Shown: positions 10,137 through 18,710 of the stretch, one piece after another | Layout of the letters: every line of letters starts with the position of its first letter | How positions within the stretch are numbered: the first letter of the stretch is position 1 | Assembly (NCBI GenBank): GCA_963806015.1 | Contig: CAWDWM010000009.1 | Coordinates: 1 to 64,000, forward strand | Direction: 5' to 3' | DNA from: JAOPZW01 sp963806015 | GTDB taxonomy: Bacteria; Actinomycetota; Thermoleophilia; Solirubrobacterales; Solirubrobacteraceae | DNA: 64,000 nt | Program-made: the position numbers and the translations under genes | The notes under the pieces: model-generated | Databases searched by the model: none | Told to the model about the DNA's origin: nothing | What the model saw: only the letters and a program-made list of their open reading frames with translations

Positions 10137-10151
10137 GGTCTGGAGGTTGAG

Positions 10152-10359
10152 ATGGTCCAGGAGCGGTACATCACGGCCCGCGAGGTCGCTGAGCGGGTGG
10201 GGCTGTCGCCCGACACGATCCTTCGCTACTACCGGGAGGGCAGGATCCCCGGCCGCAGGCTGCAGGGCACGATCCGGCCCAGTCCGGTTCCTGTGGAGCG
10301 AGATCGAGGCCGCGTGGGACGGGCACGCGCAGCTGAGCCTGGAGGATCGGGTGGCGTGA
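10152..10359 (+). pseudogene. xis: Excisionase (MerR-like HTH), one frameshift
   Basis: A short HTH protein (TAREVAERVGLSPDTILRYY, REGRIPGRR) of the type that promotes excision of integrative elements. After GTIRP the frame shifts by one extra base and continues as VRFLWSEIEAAWDGHAQLS. The corrected length of about 68 residues is normal. The stop overlaps the GTG start of the integrase, the usual xis-int arrangement. Confidence 0.8.
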
Positions 10360-11433
10360 CCGCGCAGCGCGGATCGATCTTCCGCACGGAAGGCGGGCTG
10401 TGGGCGATCCGCTATCGCGATGCCCACGGCCGGCGCCCTCAGGAGACGGGGTTTCGCACGAAGGGCGAGGCGCGCGAGGCGTTGGAGGAGGCGCTGCGCC
10501 GGGTGCGGCTCGGATCGCTGTATCGGCCGACGGTGACGCTGCGCGAACTGACAGACGCGTTCCTCGAGCAGCATGACGTGGCTCCGTCGACGCTGGCATG
10601 GCTGCGCGACAACATGCGCCCGGCGCTGGAGCAGTTCGGTGATCGAGCCGATCGGCTCGCTGAAGGTCGACCAGCTCGGCGCGTGGCGGGCGTCGCTGCC
10701 GGCGGGCAAGCGCTACCGGTCGCATCGTGCGCTGCGCCAGGTGCTGCAGGCGGCGCTGCGGTGGAAGTGGATCGAGGACAACCCCGCGTCGTTGGTCAAG
10801 AACCCGGTCCCGAAGCCGGGCGAGATCTATCCGTTCGAGTCGTGGGACGAGCTGGACGCGATCGCCGACGAGCTCGACGACGTCTCGGGGCCGCTCGTGG
10901 TCTTCCTGGCAGGGACGGGTGTTCGTCCCGAGGAGGGGTTCGGCGGTGAATGGCGCGACGTCGACCTGACGCGGCGCGTGTTCATGGTGCGGCGTGCGTT
11001 CGCCAAGGGCCGGCTGAAGGACTACGGCAAGACGAACGGCTCTCGGCGGGCTGTGCCGCTTCGGGCGCGTGTCGTCGCGGCGCTCGAGCGGCTGCCCCAC
11101 CGGCGCGGGATCCTGTTCCCGGCGCCGGAGGGCGGGCGGATCGAGATCAACAACTTCCGCCACCGGCAGTGGACGCCGGCGCTCGCGGCGGCCGGGATCG
11201 AGCACCGTCGGATCTACGACCTGCGCCACACGTATGCGTCGTGGAGCCTCGCCGCCGGCGTGGACATCTTCACGTTGGCGCGGCGGATGGGGACGAGCGT
11301 GAAGATGATCGACCGCACGTACGGCCACTTGGTCGCGGGCGCCGATGCGTACGAGCGCGACCTGCTGGACGCCTTCGATCGAGGGCCGTTCTGGACCGCT
11401 TGGACGCTATTTGGACGCGGAGGAGGCGGCTGA
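10356..11433 (+). pseudogene. int: Tyrosine-recombinase integrase, one frameshift
   Basis: Site-specific integrase of the element. The N-terminal SAM-like region (RGSIFRTEGGLWAIRYRD to ALEQFGD) is in one frame; near 10640 the frame steps +1 and the catalytic domain follows with GTGVRPEE, YDLRHTYASWS and MIDRTYGHL, containing the Arg, Arg-His and Tyr positions. The corrected length of about 358 residues is normal. The gene ends 63 nt from the 3' end of tRNA-Asp, the expected attachment site for this integrase class. The frameshift would inactivate the protein unless it is a sequencing error. Confidence 0.88.
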
Positions 11434-11466
11434 TGCTGCGTAGCGGTCTGCCTAGAGATGCGAAAT

Positions 11467-11484
11467 GCCCGATGGGTATCGGGC
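11467..11484. terminator. Short hairpin between int and tRNA-Asp
   Basis: GCCCGAT and ATCGGGC form a 7-bp stem with a GGGT loop. It sits downstream of both the integrase and the oppositely oriented tRNA-Asp, so it could end either transcript. There is no strong U-run. Confidence 0.4.
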
Positions 11485-11496
11485 ATTGGGGTGGGA

Positions 11497-11570
<74 letters not shown>

Positions 11571-11668
11571 GAGCGAATCGGGACGGCAAGTGTAGCCGCC
11601 GTCCGCCGACCCCCGCCGAGCCGCGTGGCCGGAGCGCGGGCGCGCTGTTCCTGACGCCTGCGTCACGT

Positions 11669-11674
11669 TAGAGT
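11669..11674 (+). promoter_or_regulatory. -10 box of the P450 gene
   Basis: TAGAGT lies 9 nt before the GTG start of the P450 gene. The pattern recurs at several other genes in the window and suggests a leaderless transcript. Confidence 0.45.
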
Positions 11675-11683
11675 CGGCGGGCC

Positions 11684-13069
11684 GTGCCGCTCACGCCACC
11701 GCCTCCGGTCGCCAGCAACCCGATCGCCCGGATGTACGAGGACATGCGCCTGGAGCGCGCCGCGACCGTCCCCTTTCCGCCGGGGATGACCAACGTCGAT
11801 CTGCGCCGGGCCAGCCGCTTCGCCAGCACGCCGCTGCCGATCCTGCTCGATTGCTACGAGCGCTTCGGACCGGTGTTCACCATCCGCGTCTTTCACTGCA
11901 ACGTGATCTTCATGCTGGGGCCGCAGGCCAATCACTTCATCACGGTCTCCGACGCCGGCAACTTCTCCTGGCGGCGGGGCTTCATGGGCGACCTCATCCC
12001 GCTGCTGGGCGACGGCCTGCTCACCATCGACGGCGACTTCCATCGTCAGAGCCGCCGGATCATGCTTCCGGCCTTTCATCGCGAGCGCATCGAGGCCGCC
12101 CACGCGATCATGACCGCCGAGACGCGGGCGGCGCTCGATCGCGTCAGCGCCGATACGCCGTTCGACCTCTATCGCTTCACGCGCGAGCTGGCGCTGCGGA
12201 TCGCGATGCGCGCGCTCTTCGGGCTCGATCCCGATCGGGCCCGCGCGGGCGGGCTCAACGCGGCCCACGAGTTCGAGGAGGCGCTGGGCTTCTGGGCGCG
12301 CGACTACACCCGCCAGATCCTCCGCGGTCCCGGGACGCCGTGGCGGCGGATGGTGCGCGCGCGCAGGCGCCTGGACGCGCTGATCTTCGCCGAGATCGAT
12401 CGCCGCCGGGCCGGTGCCGAGCGCGGCGAGGACATCCTCAGCCTGCTGCTGGAGGCCACCGACGAGGAGGGCGCGATGCTCTCCAAGCGCCACATCCGCG
12501 ACGAGGTCATGACGCTGATGTTCGCCGGCCACGACACCACGACCTCGACCGTCGCCTTCCTGTTCTACGAGCTGGCCCACAACCCGGCCCTGGTCGAGGA
12601 CCCCTCGTTCGACCTCGGGGCGGCCATCGACGAGACGCTGCGCCTCTACCCGCCGGCATGGATCGGGCCGCGGCGGTCGATCGAGCCGTTCACCTTCGAC
12701 GGCACGCCCGTGCCCGGCGGCGTGCCGGTCAACTACTGCTCGTGGGCCAGCCATCGCCTGCCCGACGTGTGGCCCGAGCCCCATGCCTTCCGCCCCGAGC
12801 GCTTCGCGCCCGGCCACCGCGAGCGCATTCCCAAGGGCGCCTACGTCCCCTTCGGCGGCGGCTCGCGCATGTGCATCGGGATGCGCTTCGGCCTGGCCGA
12901 GGTGGGTGTCATCGCCGCCGCGATCCTCGAGCGCTTCCGCCTCGAGCTCACCCCGGGCTATCGCCTGGTGACCCGCCAGTCGCCCACCATCGGCCCCAAG
13001 CACGGGATGCCGATGGTGCCGCGTGCGGCGAGGGGCGGGCCGGTGGCCGAGCCCGCCCTCGCCGCGTAG
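11684..13069 (+). CDS. Cytochrome P450
   Basis: A 461-residue heme monooxygenase. I-helix AGHDTTT is at 281-287, ExxR at E317-R320 (ETLR), the PERF motif near 371-374, and the heme loop FGGGSRMCIG has Cys397 as thiolate ligand. There is no N-terminal membrane anchor, so it is a soluble bacterial form that needs external ferredoxin partners, none of which are nearby. The substrate cannot be told. It is the first intact chromosomal gene to the right of tRNA-Asp, and it converges with the beta-propeller gene only 6 nt away. Confidence 0.95.
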   Translation: MPLTPPPPVASNPIARMYEDMRLERAATVPFPPGMTNVDLRRASRFASTPLPILLDCYERFGPVFTIRVFHCNVIFMLGPQANHFITVSDAGNFSWRRGFMGDLIPLLGDGLLTIDGDFHRQSRRIMLPAFHRERIEAAHAIMTAETRAALDRVSADTPFDLYRFTRELALRIAMRALFGLDPDRARAGGLNAAHEFEEALGFWARDYTRQILRGPGTPWRRMVRARRRLDALIFAEIDRRRAGAERGEDILSLLLEATDEEGAMLSKRHIRDEVMTLMFAGHDTTTSTVAFLFYELAHNPALVEDPSFDLGAAIDETLRLYPPAWIGPRRSIEPFTFDGTPVPGGVPVNYCSWASHRLPDVWPEPHAFRPERFAPGHRERIPKGAYVPFGGGSRMCIGMRFGLAEVGVIAAAILERFRLELTPGYRLVTRQSPTIGPKHGMPMVPRAARGGPVAEPALAA

Positions 13070-13075
13070 CTGCGG

Positions 13076-15262
13076 CTACTTGCCGACCTTCACGGTCAGC
13101 ACGCCCGAGCCGTCGCCCTTGGAGCGGAAGTCACCCGCCCACTGGGCCACGAAGCGGTTGCTCCCCTTTCGCACGCGCCAGCTCGTCGTGTACGAGCCGT
13201 TGGCGGCCGTCTTGACCGTCTGGTGCTGCCAGCGGCTCGAGCCGGGCGGCAGGTAGCTCACGCTCACCCGCTCGTTGCCGGCGGCCGGCGAAAGCTTGCC
13301 GGTGACGGTGATGCCCGCCGGCTTGCTGAGCTTCTTGTGCTTGGTCGTCACGCTCAGCGTGCTCGCCGTGCCGGCCTCGCCGCCGGTCGTGGTGAACAGG
13401 AAGCTCGACTGGCCGCCGAGCAGGTAGTCGGCTGCGCCCGAGGTGGCGATCCCGGCCCCCAGGATCGGCGTGGACACGACGAACTGCGGGTGCCACGTCG
13501 CGCCGCTGTCGGTCGTCTTGAGCAGGAAGCCCGACCGGTTCGACACGTCGCCGAAGCGATTGATGACCAGGTAGCCCCTCGTCTTGGAGGAGAAGGCGAT
13601 CCCGTAGGCCTGCTCGGTGCCGGTGCCGGGCAGCGAGGTCCACGACTTGCCCGCGTTGGCGGTCCGCCACAGGGCGCCGCCCTGGGCCAGGAAGTAGCCG
13701 TTCTTCGCGTCGAGGAAGTCGACCCGGGTCAGCCGCGCCGGCTTGCCGTTGACGGTCGGCTTGTGCAGTGCCTTCCACGTCTTGCCGCGATCGGTCGAGC
13801 GCAGCAGGTCACGCGAGCCCGAGGCGAAGAGCGCGCTGCCGGCGCGGTCGATCGCGTCGAGCTTGGCCTTCGCGACGTCGCCCTTGACGGCCGAGAACGT
13901 GTTGCCGCTGTCGGTCGACCGGCGCAGTCCGGTGGGGCCGGCGAGGATGACCGTCGAGGTCGTCGGCGCAGCGAGCTCGAACGGGCGCGCCGTGGTGCCG
14001 GTGTCGAGGGTCTTCCACGTGGCGCCGCCGTCGTTGGTGCGGAACAGACCGCCCGACGAGTCCAGCGCGTAACCCACGAGCGCCGTCGGGAAGGCGACAT
14101 CGCTGACGTCCTCAGACGTCGCGACGTTGCCGCGCGTCCACGTCTTGCCGCCGTCGGTCGTCTTGGCCAGCGAGCCGTTGTCACCGGGAGCGAACGCGCT
14201 GCCGCTCTGGCCGCCGGCGCGCACTCGCGTGTAGGTCCCGCTCAGGCGCCCTCCGATCGGCGCGAAGGTCAGCCCGGCGTCGTCGGAGACCGCCGTCGCG
14301 CCGGTCGCGCCGCCCGCGGCGATGCGCGTGGGCGAAGCGAAGCCCGCCGCGAAGATCGGGTCCTGGGAGGGGCTGACGAGCTTGGCCGTATCGCCGCCGT
14401 CGTCGGTGCGCACGAGCGCCGTGCCGGCGTCGGTGGTCATGACGCAGAGCTTCAGCGTCGCGCACTGGATCGAGCGCAGGTTGGTCGGCGGGATCCCGAT
14501 GTCCTTGGGCGTCCAGGTCGCGCCGCCGTCCTTGGTGACGAGGAAGAGCGAGCCGTCGCCGACCGCGTAGCCGTTGCTGGCGTCGAGGAAGAAGAACGAG
14601 TGCGTGGCGCGGGCCGTGTCGGCCACCAGGGTCCACGAGTTGGCCCCGTCGGTGGTGCGGTAGAGCTTGCCGTCCGAGGTGGCCCCGACGCCGATCTGGT
14701 CGGTGAGGAAGCGCAGGTCGACGGGCGTCGCCCGCCCGCCGGGCGCGCGCGTCCCGGGCAGCGGGTTCTTCTGGGCGAACGTGTCGCCGTTGTTGTCGGT
14801 CCGCAGGATGGTGCCGTCGGTGAGCGCGAGGAAGCCGGTGAGGCGGTTGATGAACCAGCCGGCTGCGAACTGCTCCTTGCAGCTGGACTCGACCGGCGTG
14901 AAGGCCACGCGCGTGAAGGTGGCGCCCCCGTCGTCCGAGCGCCGCGCGACGCAGCCGCCGGCAGCGAAGACCGACTGGGCGTCGATGGCCTGGACCTCGG
15001 CCAGGTTGGTGAAGGTGCCGCTGAGCAGCCCGCTCCACGTCGTTCCACCGTCGGTCGTGCGCAACAGCGTGCCGAAGTCGCCCGCGGCGTAGCCATCAAG
15101 GCCCGCGAACGAGATCGACCGCAGGGTGTTGCCCTGCGGGAGGGGGTTGCCCCACTGCCAGCCCGATGAGCCGACCTGCACACTGGCCGGCGCGAGCGCC
15201 GGGATCACGGCGAGCAGCGCGGCCGCGCAGGCCAGCGCTCCGATCAAACGCAACCGCTTCAT
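13076..15262 (-). CDS. Secreted BNR/Ycf48-like beta-propeller protein
   Basis: A 728-residue protein beginning with a signal peptide (KRLRLIGALACAAALLAVIP...PAS). It has about a dozen repeats of the type TTDGGTTW, SDDGGATF, TKDGGATW, TTDGGKTW, TNDGGATW, STDRGKTW, TTDSGATW, which form sialidase/BNR blades as in Ycf48-like proteins. A C-terminal 90-residue Ig-like domain follows (VTGKLSPAAGNERVSVSYLP). The start at ATG 15262 is supported by an AGGAGGAGG sequence 7 nt upstream; an earlier in-frame start at 15292 lacks this. It is probably an extracellular or cell-surface protein with an unknown ligand. Confidence 0.85.
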   Translation of the reverse strand: MKRLRLIGALACAAALLAVIPALAPASVQVGSSGWQWGNPLPQGNTLRSISFAGLDGYAAGDFGTLLRTTDGGTTWSGLLSGTFTNLAEVQAIDAQSVFAAGGCVARRSDDGGATFTRVAFTPVESSCKEQFAAGWFINRLTGFLALTDGTILRTDNNGDTFAQKNPLPGTRAPGGRATPVDLRFLTDQIGVGATSDGKLYRTTDGANSWTLVADTARATHSFFFLDASNGYAVGDGSLFLVTKDGGATWTPKDIGIPPTNLRSIQCATLKLCVMTTDAGTALVRTDDGGDTAKLVSPSQDPIFAAGFASPTRIAAGGATGATAVSDDAGLTFAPIGGRLSGTYTRVRAGGQSGSAFAPGDNGSLAKTTDGGKTWTRGNVATSEDVSDVAFPTALVGYALDSSGGLFRTNDGGATWKTLDTGTTARPFELAAPTTSTVILAGPTGLRRSTDSGNTFSAVKGDVAKAKLDAIDRAGSALFASGSRDLLRSTDRGKTWKALHKPTVNGKPARLTRVDFLDAKNGYFLAQGGALWRTANAGKSWTSLPGTGTEQAYGIAFSSKTRGYLVINRFGDVSNRSGFLLKTTDSGATWHPQFVVSTPILGAGIATSGAADYLLGGQSSFLFTTTGGEAGTASTLSVTTKHKKLSKPAGITVTGKLSPAAGNERVSVSYLPPGSSRWQHQTVKTAANGSYTTSWRVRKGSNRFVAQWAGDFRSKGDGSGVLTVKVGK

Positions 15263-15352
15263 GGGACGTCCTCCTCCTGAGATGGACCGCATGGAGCTGT
15301 CAACGCCCCGCCCCCGACCGAAGTTACGACGACGTTCCCTCCGGCTCGGCGA

Positions 15353-16159
15353 TCAGCCCGGCGCGGCCAGCCGTGCCTGCAGGCGGCGCATGCCCGACAG
15401 CCAGCGGTCGTAGTCGTCGGCCTTGCGCTGGAAGAAGGTGAGCACCTCTGGGTGGGGCAGGATCAGGAAGCGCTCGGCCTTCAGCCCCTCGACGACGACG
15501 TCGGCCACCTGCTCGGGCTCGAGCATGTCGCCGGCCGCCGCGACCACGCCGGCGGCCAGCCGCAGGTCGTCGGGAGCGTCGTCGGGGACCTGGGTCATGC
15601 CCGTGCGCACCCCCATCGGACACAGGCAGCTCACGCGCACGCCGCGGTCGCCGTAGGTGACCGAGAGCCATTCCGCGAACGCCAGCGCGGCGTGCTTGGA
15701 GACCGCGTAGGGCGCGGAGCCGATCTGGGTGAGCAGGCCGGCCGCCGAGGCCGTGGTCAGGAAGTAGCCCTCGCCGCGCTCGAGCCATCCGGGCAGCAGC
15801 GCCTTGGCGGCGTGCACGTGCGCGCGGACGTTGACGCCGAGCGCGAGGTCCCAGACCTCCTCCGGGGTGTCGACGTCGGTCCCCACCGCCACCCCGGCGT
15901 TGGCGCAGAACAGGTCCACCGGCCCGAACGCCTCGTGCGCGCGCGCGATGAGGTCGATCACCTGCGCCTCGTCGGCGACGTCGCAGCCGACGCCGAGCGC
16001 GCGCTCGCCGATCTCGGTGGCCACGGCCTGCGCGCCCGATGCGTTGAGGTCGGCGGCGACCACCCCGCGCGCGCCCTCCTCGGCCAGGCGCCAGGCCAGC
16101 GCCCGCCCGATGCCCGACGCCCCGCCGGTGACCACGGCGACCCTGTCAGTCAGCTCCAT
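15353..16159 (-). CDS. SDR family oxidoreductase
   Basis: A 268-residue classical short-chain dehydrogenase with the cofactor motif TGGASGIG near residue 11, NAG in FCANAGVAV, Ser in TTASAAG and the YAVSK catalytic Tyr-Lys pair. The acidic residue after beta-2 (AADLNASG) suggests NAD(H) preference, which is inference. The substrate is unknown. It is transcribed divergently from tRNA-Val, 55 nt away. Confidence 0.9.
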   Translation of the reverse strand: MELTDRVAVVTGGASGIGRALAWRLAEEGARGVVAADLNASGAQAVATEIGERALGVGCDVADEAQVIDLIARAHEAFGPVDLFCANAGVAVGTDVDTPEEVWDLALGVNVRAHVHAAKALLPGWLERGEGYFLTTASAAGLLTQIGSAPYAVSKHAALAFAEWLSVTYGDRGVRVSCLCPMGVRTGMTQVPDDAPDDLRLAAGVVAAAGDMLEPEQVADVVVEGLKAERFLILPHPEVLTFFQRKADDYDRWLSGMRRLQARLAAPG

Positions 16160-16202
16160 GGCCGCCATCATCGCCTGCCGCGGGACCGGCGCGCTTTGCC
16201 GC

Positions 16203-16208
16203 TAACGT
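16203..16208 (+). promoter_or_regulatory. -10 box of tRNA-Val
   Basis: TAACGT ends 6 nt before the mature 5' end of tRNA-Val, so transcription would start at or next to the tRNA 5' end. No clear -35 box is visible. Confidence 0.35.
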
Positions 16209-16214
16209 TGCGGC

Positions 16215-16286
16215 GCGCGCGTAGCTCAGCGGTAGAGCATCGCCCTTACAAGGCGAGGGTCGCCGGTTCGAGCCCGGCCGCGCGCA
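16215..16286 (+). tRNA. tRNA-Val (TAC)
   Basis: A 72-nt cloverleaf with acceptor GCGCGCG/CGCGCGC, anticodon stem TCGCC/GGCGA, loop CTTACAA with anticodon TAC, T arm GCCGG-TTCGAGC-CCGGC and discriminator A. CCA is not encoded. The 24 nt at its 3' end are repeated six times immediately downstream. Confidence 0.96.
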
Positions 16287-16724
16287 TTTCCTGCGGTGTT
16301 GGCATCCCTGCCCGTGTCCGGCGACATCGTCCTGACCGGTTCGAGCCCGGCCGCGCGCATTTCCTGCGGTGTTGGCATCCCTGCCCGTGTCCGGCGACAT
16401 CGTCCTGACCGGTTCGAGCCCGGCCGCGCGCATTTCCTGCGGTGTTGGCATCCCTGCCCGTGTCCGGCGACATCGTCCTGACCGGTTCGAGCCCGGCCGC
16501 GCGCATTTCCTGCGGTGTTGGCATCCCTGCCCGTGTCCGGCGACATCGTCCTGACCGGTTCGAGCCCGGCCGCGCGCATTTCCTGCGGTGTTGGCATCCC
16601 TGCCCGTGTCCGGCGACATCGTCCTGACCGGTTCGAGCCCGGCCGCGCGCATTTCCTGCGGTGTTGGCATCCCTGCCCGTGTCCGGCGACATCGTCCTGA
16701 CCGGTTCGAGCCCGGCCGCGCGCA
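16287..16724 (+). repeat. Six perfect 73-bp tandem repeats carrying the tRNA-Val 3' end
   Basis: Units are 16287-16359, 16360-16432, 16433-16505, 16506-16578, 16579-16651 and 16652-16724, identical throughout. Each begins TTTCCTGCGGTGTTGGC, has 49 nt of own sequence, and ends with the same 24 nt as tRNA-Val (CCGGTTCGAG, then CCCGGCCGCGCGCA), i.e. T arm, 3' acceptor strand and discriminator. Within the 49 nt, GGCA-TCCC-TGCC and TGTC-CGGC-GACA can form small hairpins. The array lies in the same direction as the tRNA with no gap, so read-through would include it. Minus-strand open frames through it are a by-product of a 73-bp period. The rtT repeats behind Escherichia coli tyrT are the nearest known parallel. 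Confidence 0.97.
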
Positions 16725-16738
16725 CCTAGGATGCCGCG

Positions 16739-17494
16739 ATGGACGTCGGCGAGGTGGTCGCCATCGCGCTCGCCGGCTTGGCGGCGGGCGCGATCAACAC
16801 GGTGGTCGGCAGCGGGACCCTCATCACCTTCCCGGTGCTGCTGGCCTTCGGCTACGCGCCGGTGACCGCCAACGTCTCCAACACGATCGGCCTGGTGCCC
16901 GGCTCGGTGTCCGGCGCGGTGGGCTACCGGCGCGAGCTCGAGGGGCAGAGACGACGGATACTGCGCCTGGGCACCGCCTCGCTCCTGGGCGGCACCACCG
17001 GCGCGGTGCTGCTGCTGGTCCTGCCCGCCTCGGCGTTCAAGGCGATCGTGCCGGTCTTCATCGCCATCGCGCTGGTGCTCGTCGTCCTGCAGCCGCGCCT
17101 GAACCGGATGCTGGCCGCGCGCCAGATCAGCCGCGAGAACGAGGGCGGGCTGTGGACCCCTATCGGGGTCTACGCCGCGGGCGTCTACGGTGGCTACTTC
17201 GGGGCGGCGCAGGGGATCCTGCTGCTCGGCATGCTCGGGGTGGCGCTGCCACAGGACCTGCAGCGCACCAACGCGCTGAAGAACGTCCTCACCGCGATCG
17301 TCAACGGCGTCGCCGGGATCTACTTCATCTTCGCGGCCCACGTCGAGTGGGCGCCGGCAGCGATCATCGCCTGCGCCTCGATCGTCGGCGGCCAGCTCGG
17401 GGCGCACTACGGGCGCCGGCTACACCCGGCCGTGCTGCGCGGCGTGATCGTGGTCGTGGGCGTGTCCGCCATCGTGCGCCTGCTCGCGACCTGA
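16739..17494 (+). CDS. TauE/SafE-family membrane transporter
   Basis: A 251-residue integral membrane protein with about eight hydrophobic segments and the paired motifs of the family: GAINTVVGSGTLITFPVLL near residue 17 and GVYGGYFGAAQGILLLGML in the second half. Members export sulfite or organosulfur anions; the substrate here is unknown. The start ATG lies 6 nt after a TAGGAT box (16727-16732) that begins right after the last tRNA-derived repeat. Its last 75 nt overlap the 3' end of the convergent permease gene. Confidence 0.88.
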   Translation: MDVGEVVAIALAGLAAGAINTVVGSGTLITFPVLLAFGYAPVTANVSNTIGLVPGSVSGAVGYRRELEGQRRRILRLGTASLLGGTTGAVLLLVLPASAFKAIVPVFIAIALVLVVLQPRLNRMLAARQISRENEGGLWTPIGVYAAGVYGGYFGAAQGILLLGMLGVALPQDLQRTNALKNVLTAIVNGVAGIYFIFAAHVEWAPAAIIACASIVGGQLGAHYGRRLHPAVLRGVIVVVGVSAIVRLLAT

Positions 17495-18703
17495 GCCCCC
17501 CGCCACGAACGTGGCACGGCAGTGCTCGGAGCAGAAGAAGTGCGTGCGGCCGTCGTGCTCGAGGCGCAGCGCCGAGCCCTTGTCGACCGTCATCCCGCAG
17601 ACCGGATCGGTCGCGCCGCGGCGCACGGTGAAGCCGATGAGCGCGACGAACACGAGCGTCGCGACGACGTTGAGCACCAGCTTGTAGTCGACCTCGATCG
17701 AGCCGAAGACGTCGCTGGTCGTCGGGCGCGCATCGGGGATGAGGCCCGCCGCGCTGAAGCCGAGGTCGACCACGAGCGCCGCCAGGACCATCGTCACGTA
17801 CATGAGCGCGGTGATCCGCAGCGCGAAGCGCGTGCCGTAGTACTTGCGGTAGGCGAGCAGGATCGGCAGCACGATCAGGTCGGCGAAGATGAAGGCCATC
17901 ACGCCCGCGAAGCTCAGGCCGCCGGACCAGAGCACGGCAGCCAGCGGGACGTTGCCCACCGAGCACACGAAGCTCAGCACGGCGATGACGGGGCCGATCA
18001 GCGCTCCCCACAGCGTCTGGACGGCCGCCGGGGCGTCGACGAGGAAGAGGCCGTTGAAGAAGTCGTCGCCCAGCAGCGCGATGAAGCCCGCCAGCAGGAA
18101 GCCCGAGAAGATCTCCTTCCACAGCATCTGCCAGTCGCCGCGGAAGTTGTGGGCCACGTCGGACCAGGCGTCGGCCGAGGTCAGCCGCGCGCGCCAGGGC
18201 AGGCTCGTGCTCGCCGCGGCGTGCTGGTGACCGGCGTCGGCGCGCAGCGCGTGCTCGCGCGCGACCTCCTCGTCGCGGCGCGAGACGAAGACGCGCAGCA
18301 GCATCCACATGAGAGCGATCATCACGAGGCCGCCGAGGTACTCGGCCAGGGTGAACTGCCAGCCGATGAGCACCCACAGCACCAGGCCCAGCTCCCAGAC
18401 GAGGTTCGTCGAGGCGAACTGGAAGGCCAGGGCGGCGACGGCCGACGCCCCCTTCTGGAACAGGCTCTTGGCGATCGCGATCGCCGCGTAGGAGCACGAC
18501 GAGGACGCGGCGCCCAGGCCCGTGGCGCGCGCGACGGGACCGACGCCGTCGCCGGCCAGCGCGCGCTCGACGCGCTCGCGCGGGACCCAGGCCTGGACGA
18601 TGGCCGAGATCGCGAACCCCAGGACCAGCGCCCACCAGACCTCCCAGGCCATGAGCACCGCGTTCCACAGGCCGTCGCCGATTTTGGCGATGACGTCGGC
18701 CAT
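17420..18703 (-). CDS. Permease with C-terminal YHS domain and His-rich tail
   Basis: A 427-residue protein. The first 345 residues are a two-half permease (DUF318/ArsP-like) with conserved Cys motifs SSCSYAAIAIAKSLFQKGAS and VCSVGNVPLAAVLWSGGLS. Next comes a YHS metal-binding domain (DPVCGMTVDKGSALRLEHDG, then FFCSEHCRATF) and a His/Asp-rich tail (GGHAHDHDHAAQHG). It starts 7 nt after the csoR stop, so the two form an operon under a copper-type repressor. I infer copper or related metal handling, probably export; direction is not proven. An arsenic role is possible from permease homology, but there is no ArsR. Confidence 0.82.
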   Translation of the reverse strand: MADVIAKIGDGLWNAVLMAWEVWWALVLGFAISAIVQAWVPRERVERALAGDGVGPVARATGLGAASSSCSYAAIAIAKSLFQKGASAVAALAFQFASTNLVWELGLVLWVLIGWQFTLAEYLGGLVMIALMWMLLRVFVSRRDEEVAREHALRADAGHQHAAASTSLPWRARLTSADAWSDVAHNFRGDWQMLWKEIFSGFLLAGFIALLGDDFFNGLFLVDAPAAVQTLWGALIGPVIAVLSFVCSVGNVPLAAVLWSGGLSFAGVMAFIFADLIVLPILLAYRKYYGTRFALRITALMYVTMVLAALVVDLGFSAAGLIPDARPTTSDVFGSIEVDYKLVLNVVATLVFVALIGFTVRRGATDPVCGMTVDKGSALRLEHDGRTHFFCSEHCRATFVAGGSGREQAHDGGHAHDHDHAAQHGRV

Positions 18704-18710
18704 GCGGCGA

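Noticed and set aside
1..11000. Left attachment site (copy of the tRNA-Asp 3' end)
   Set aside because: I looked for the 3' end sequence with GACTCGAACCCGCGA and saw no copy in the first 11 kb; the left end probably lies outside the window.
4882..11433. Programmed +1 frameshifting shared by all element genes
   Set aside because: The break points share no slippery heptamer, stop codon or stimulatory structure, and one gene needs four shifts; decay or indel errors explain them better.
16287..16724. CRISPR array
   Set aside because: Both the 24-nt shared part and the 49-nt intervening part are identical in every unit, so there are no variable spacers, and no cas genes are nearby.
16226..17407. 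Long minus-strand frames with a repeated NTAGNARGRARTGQDDVAG-type peptide
   Set aside because: They arise because the 73-bp repeat is read through all three frames; they overlap tRNA-Val and the real TauE-like gene and have no ribosome-binding site.
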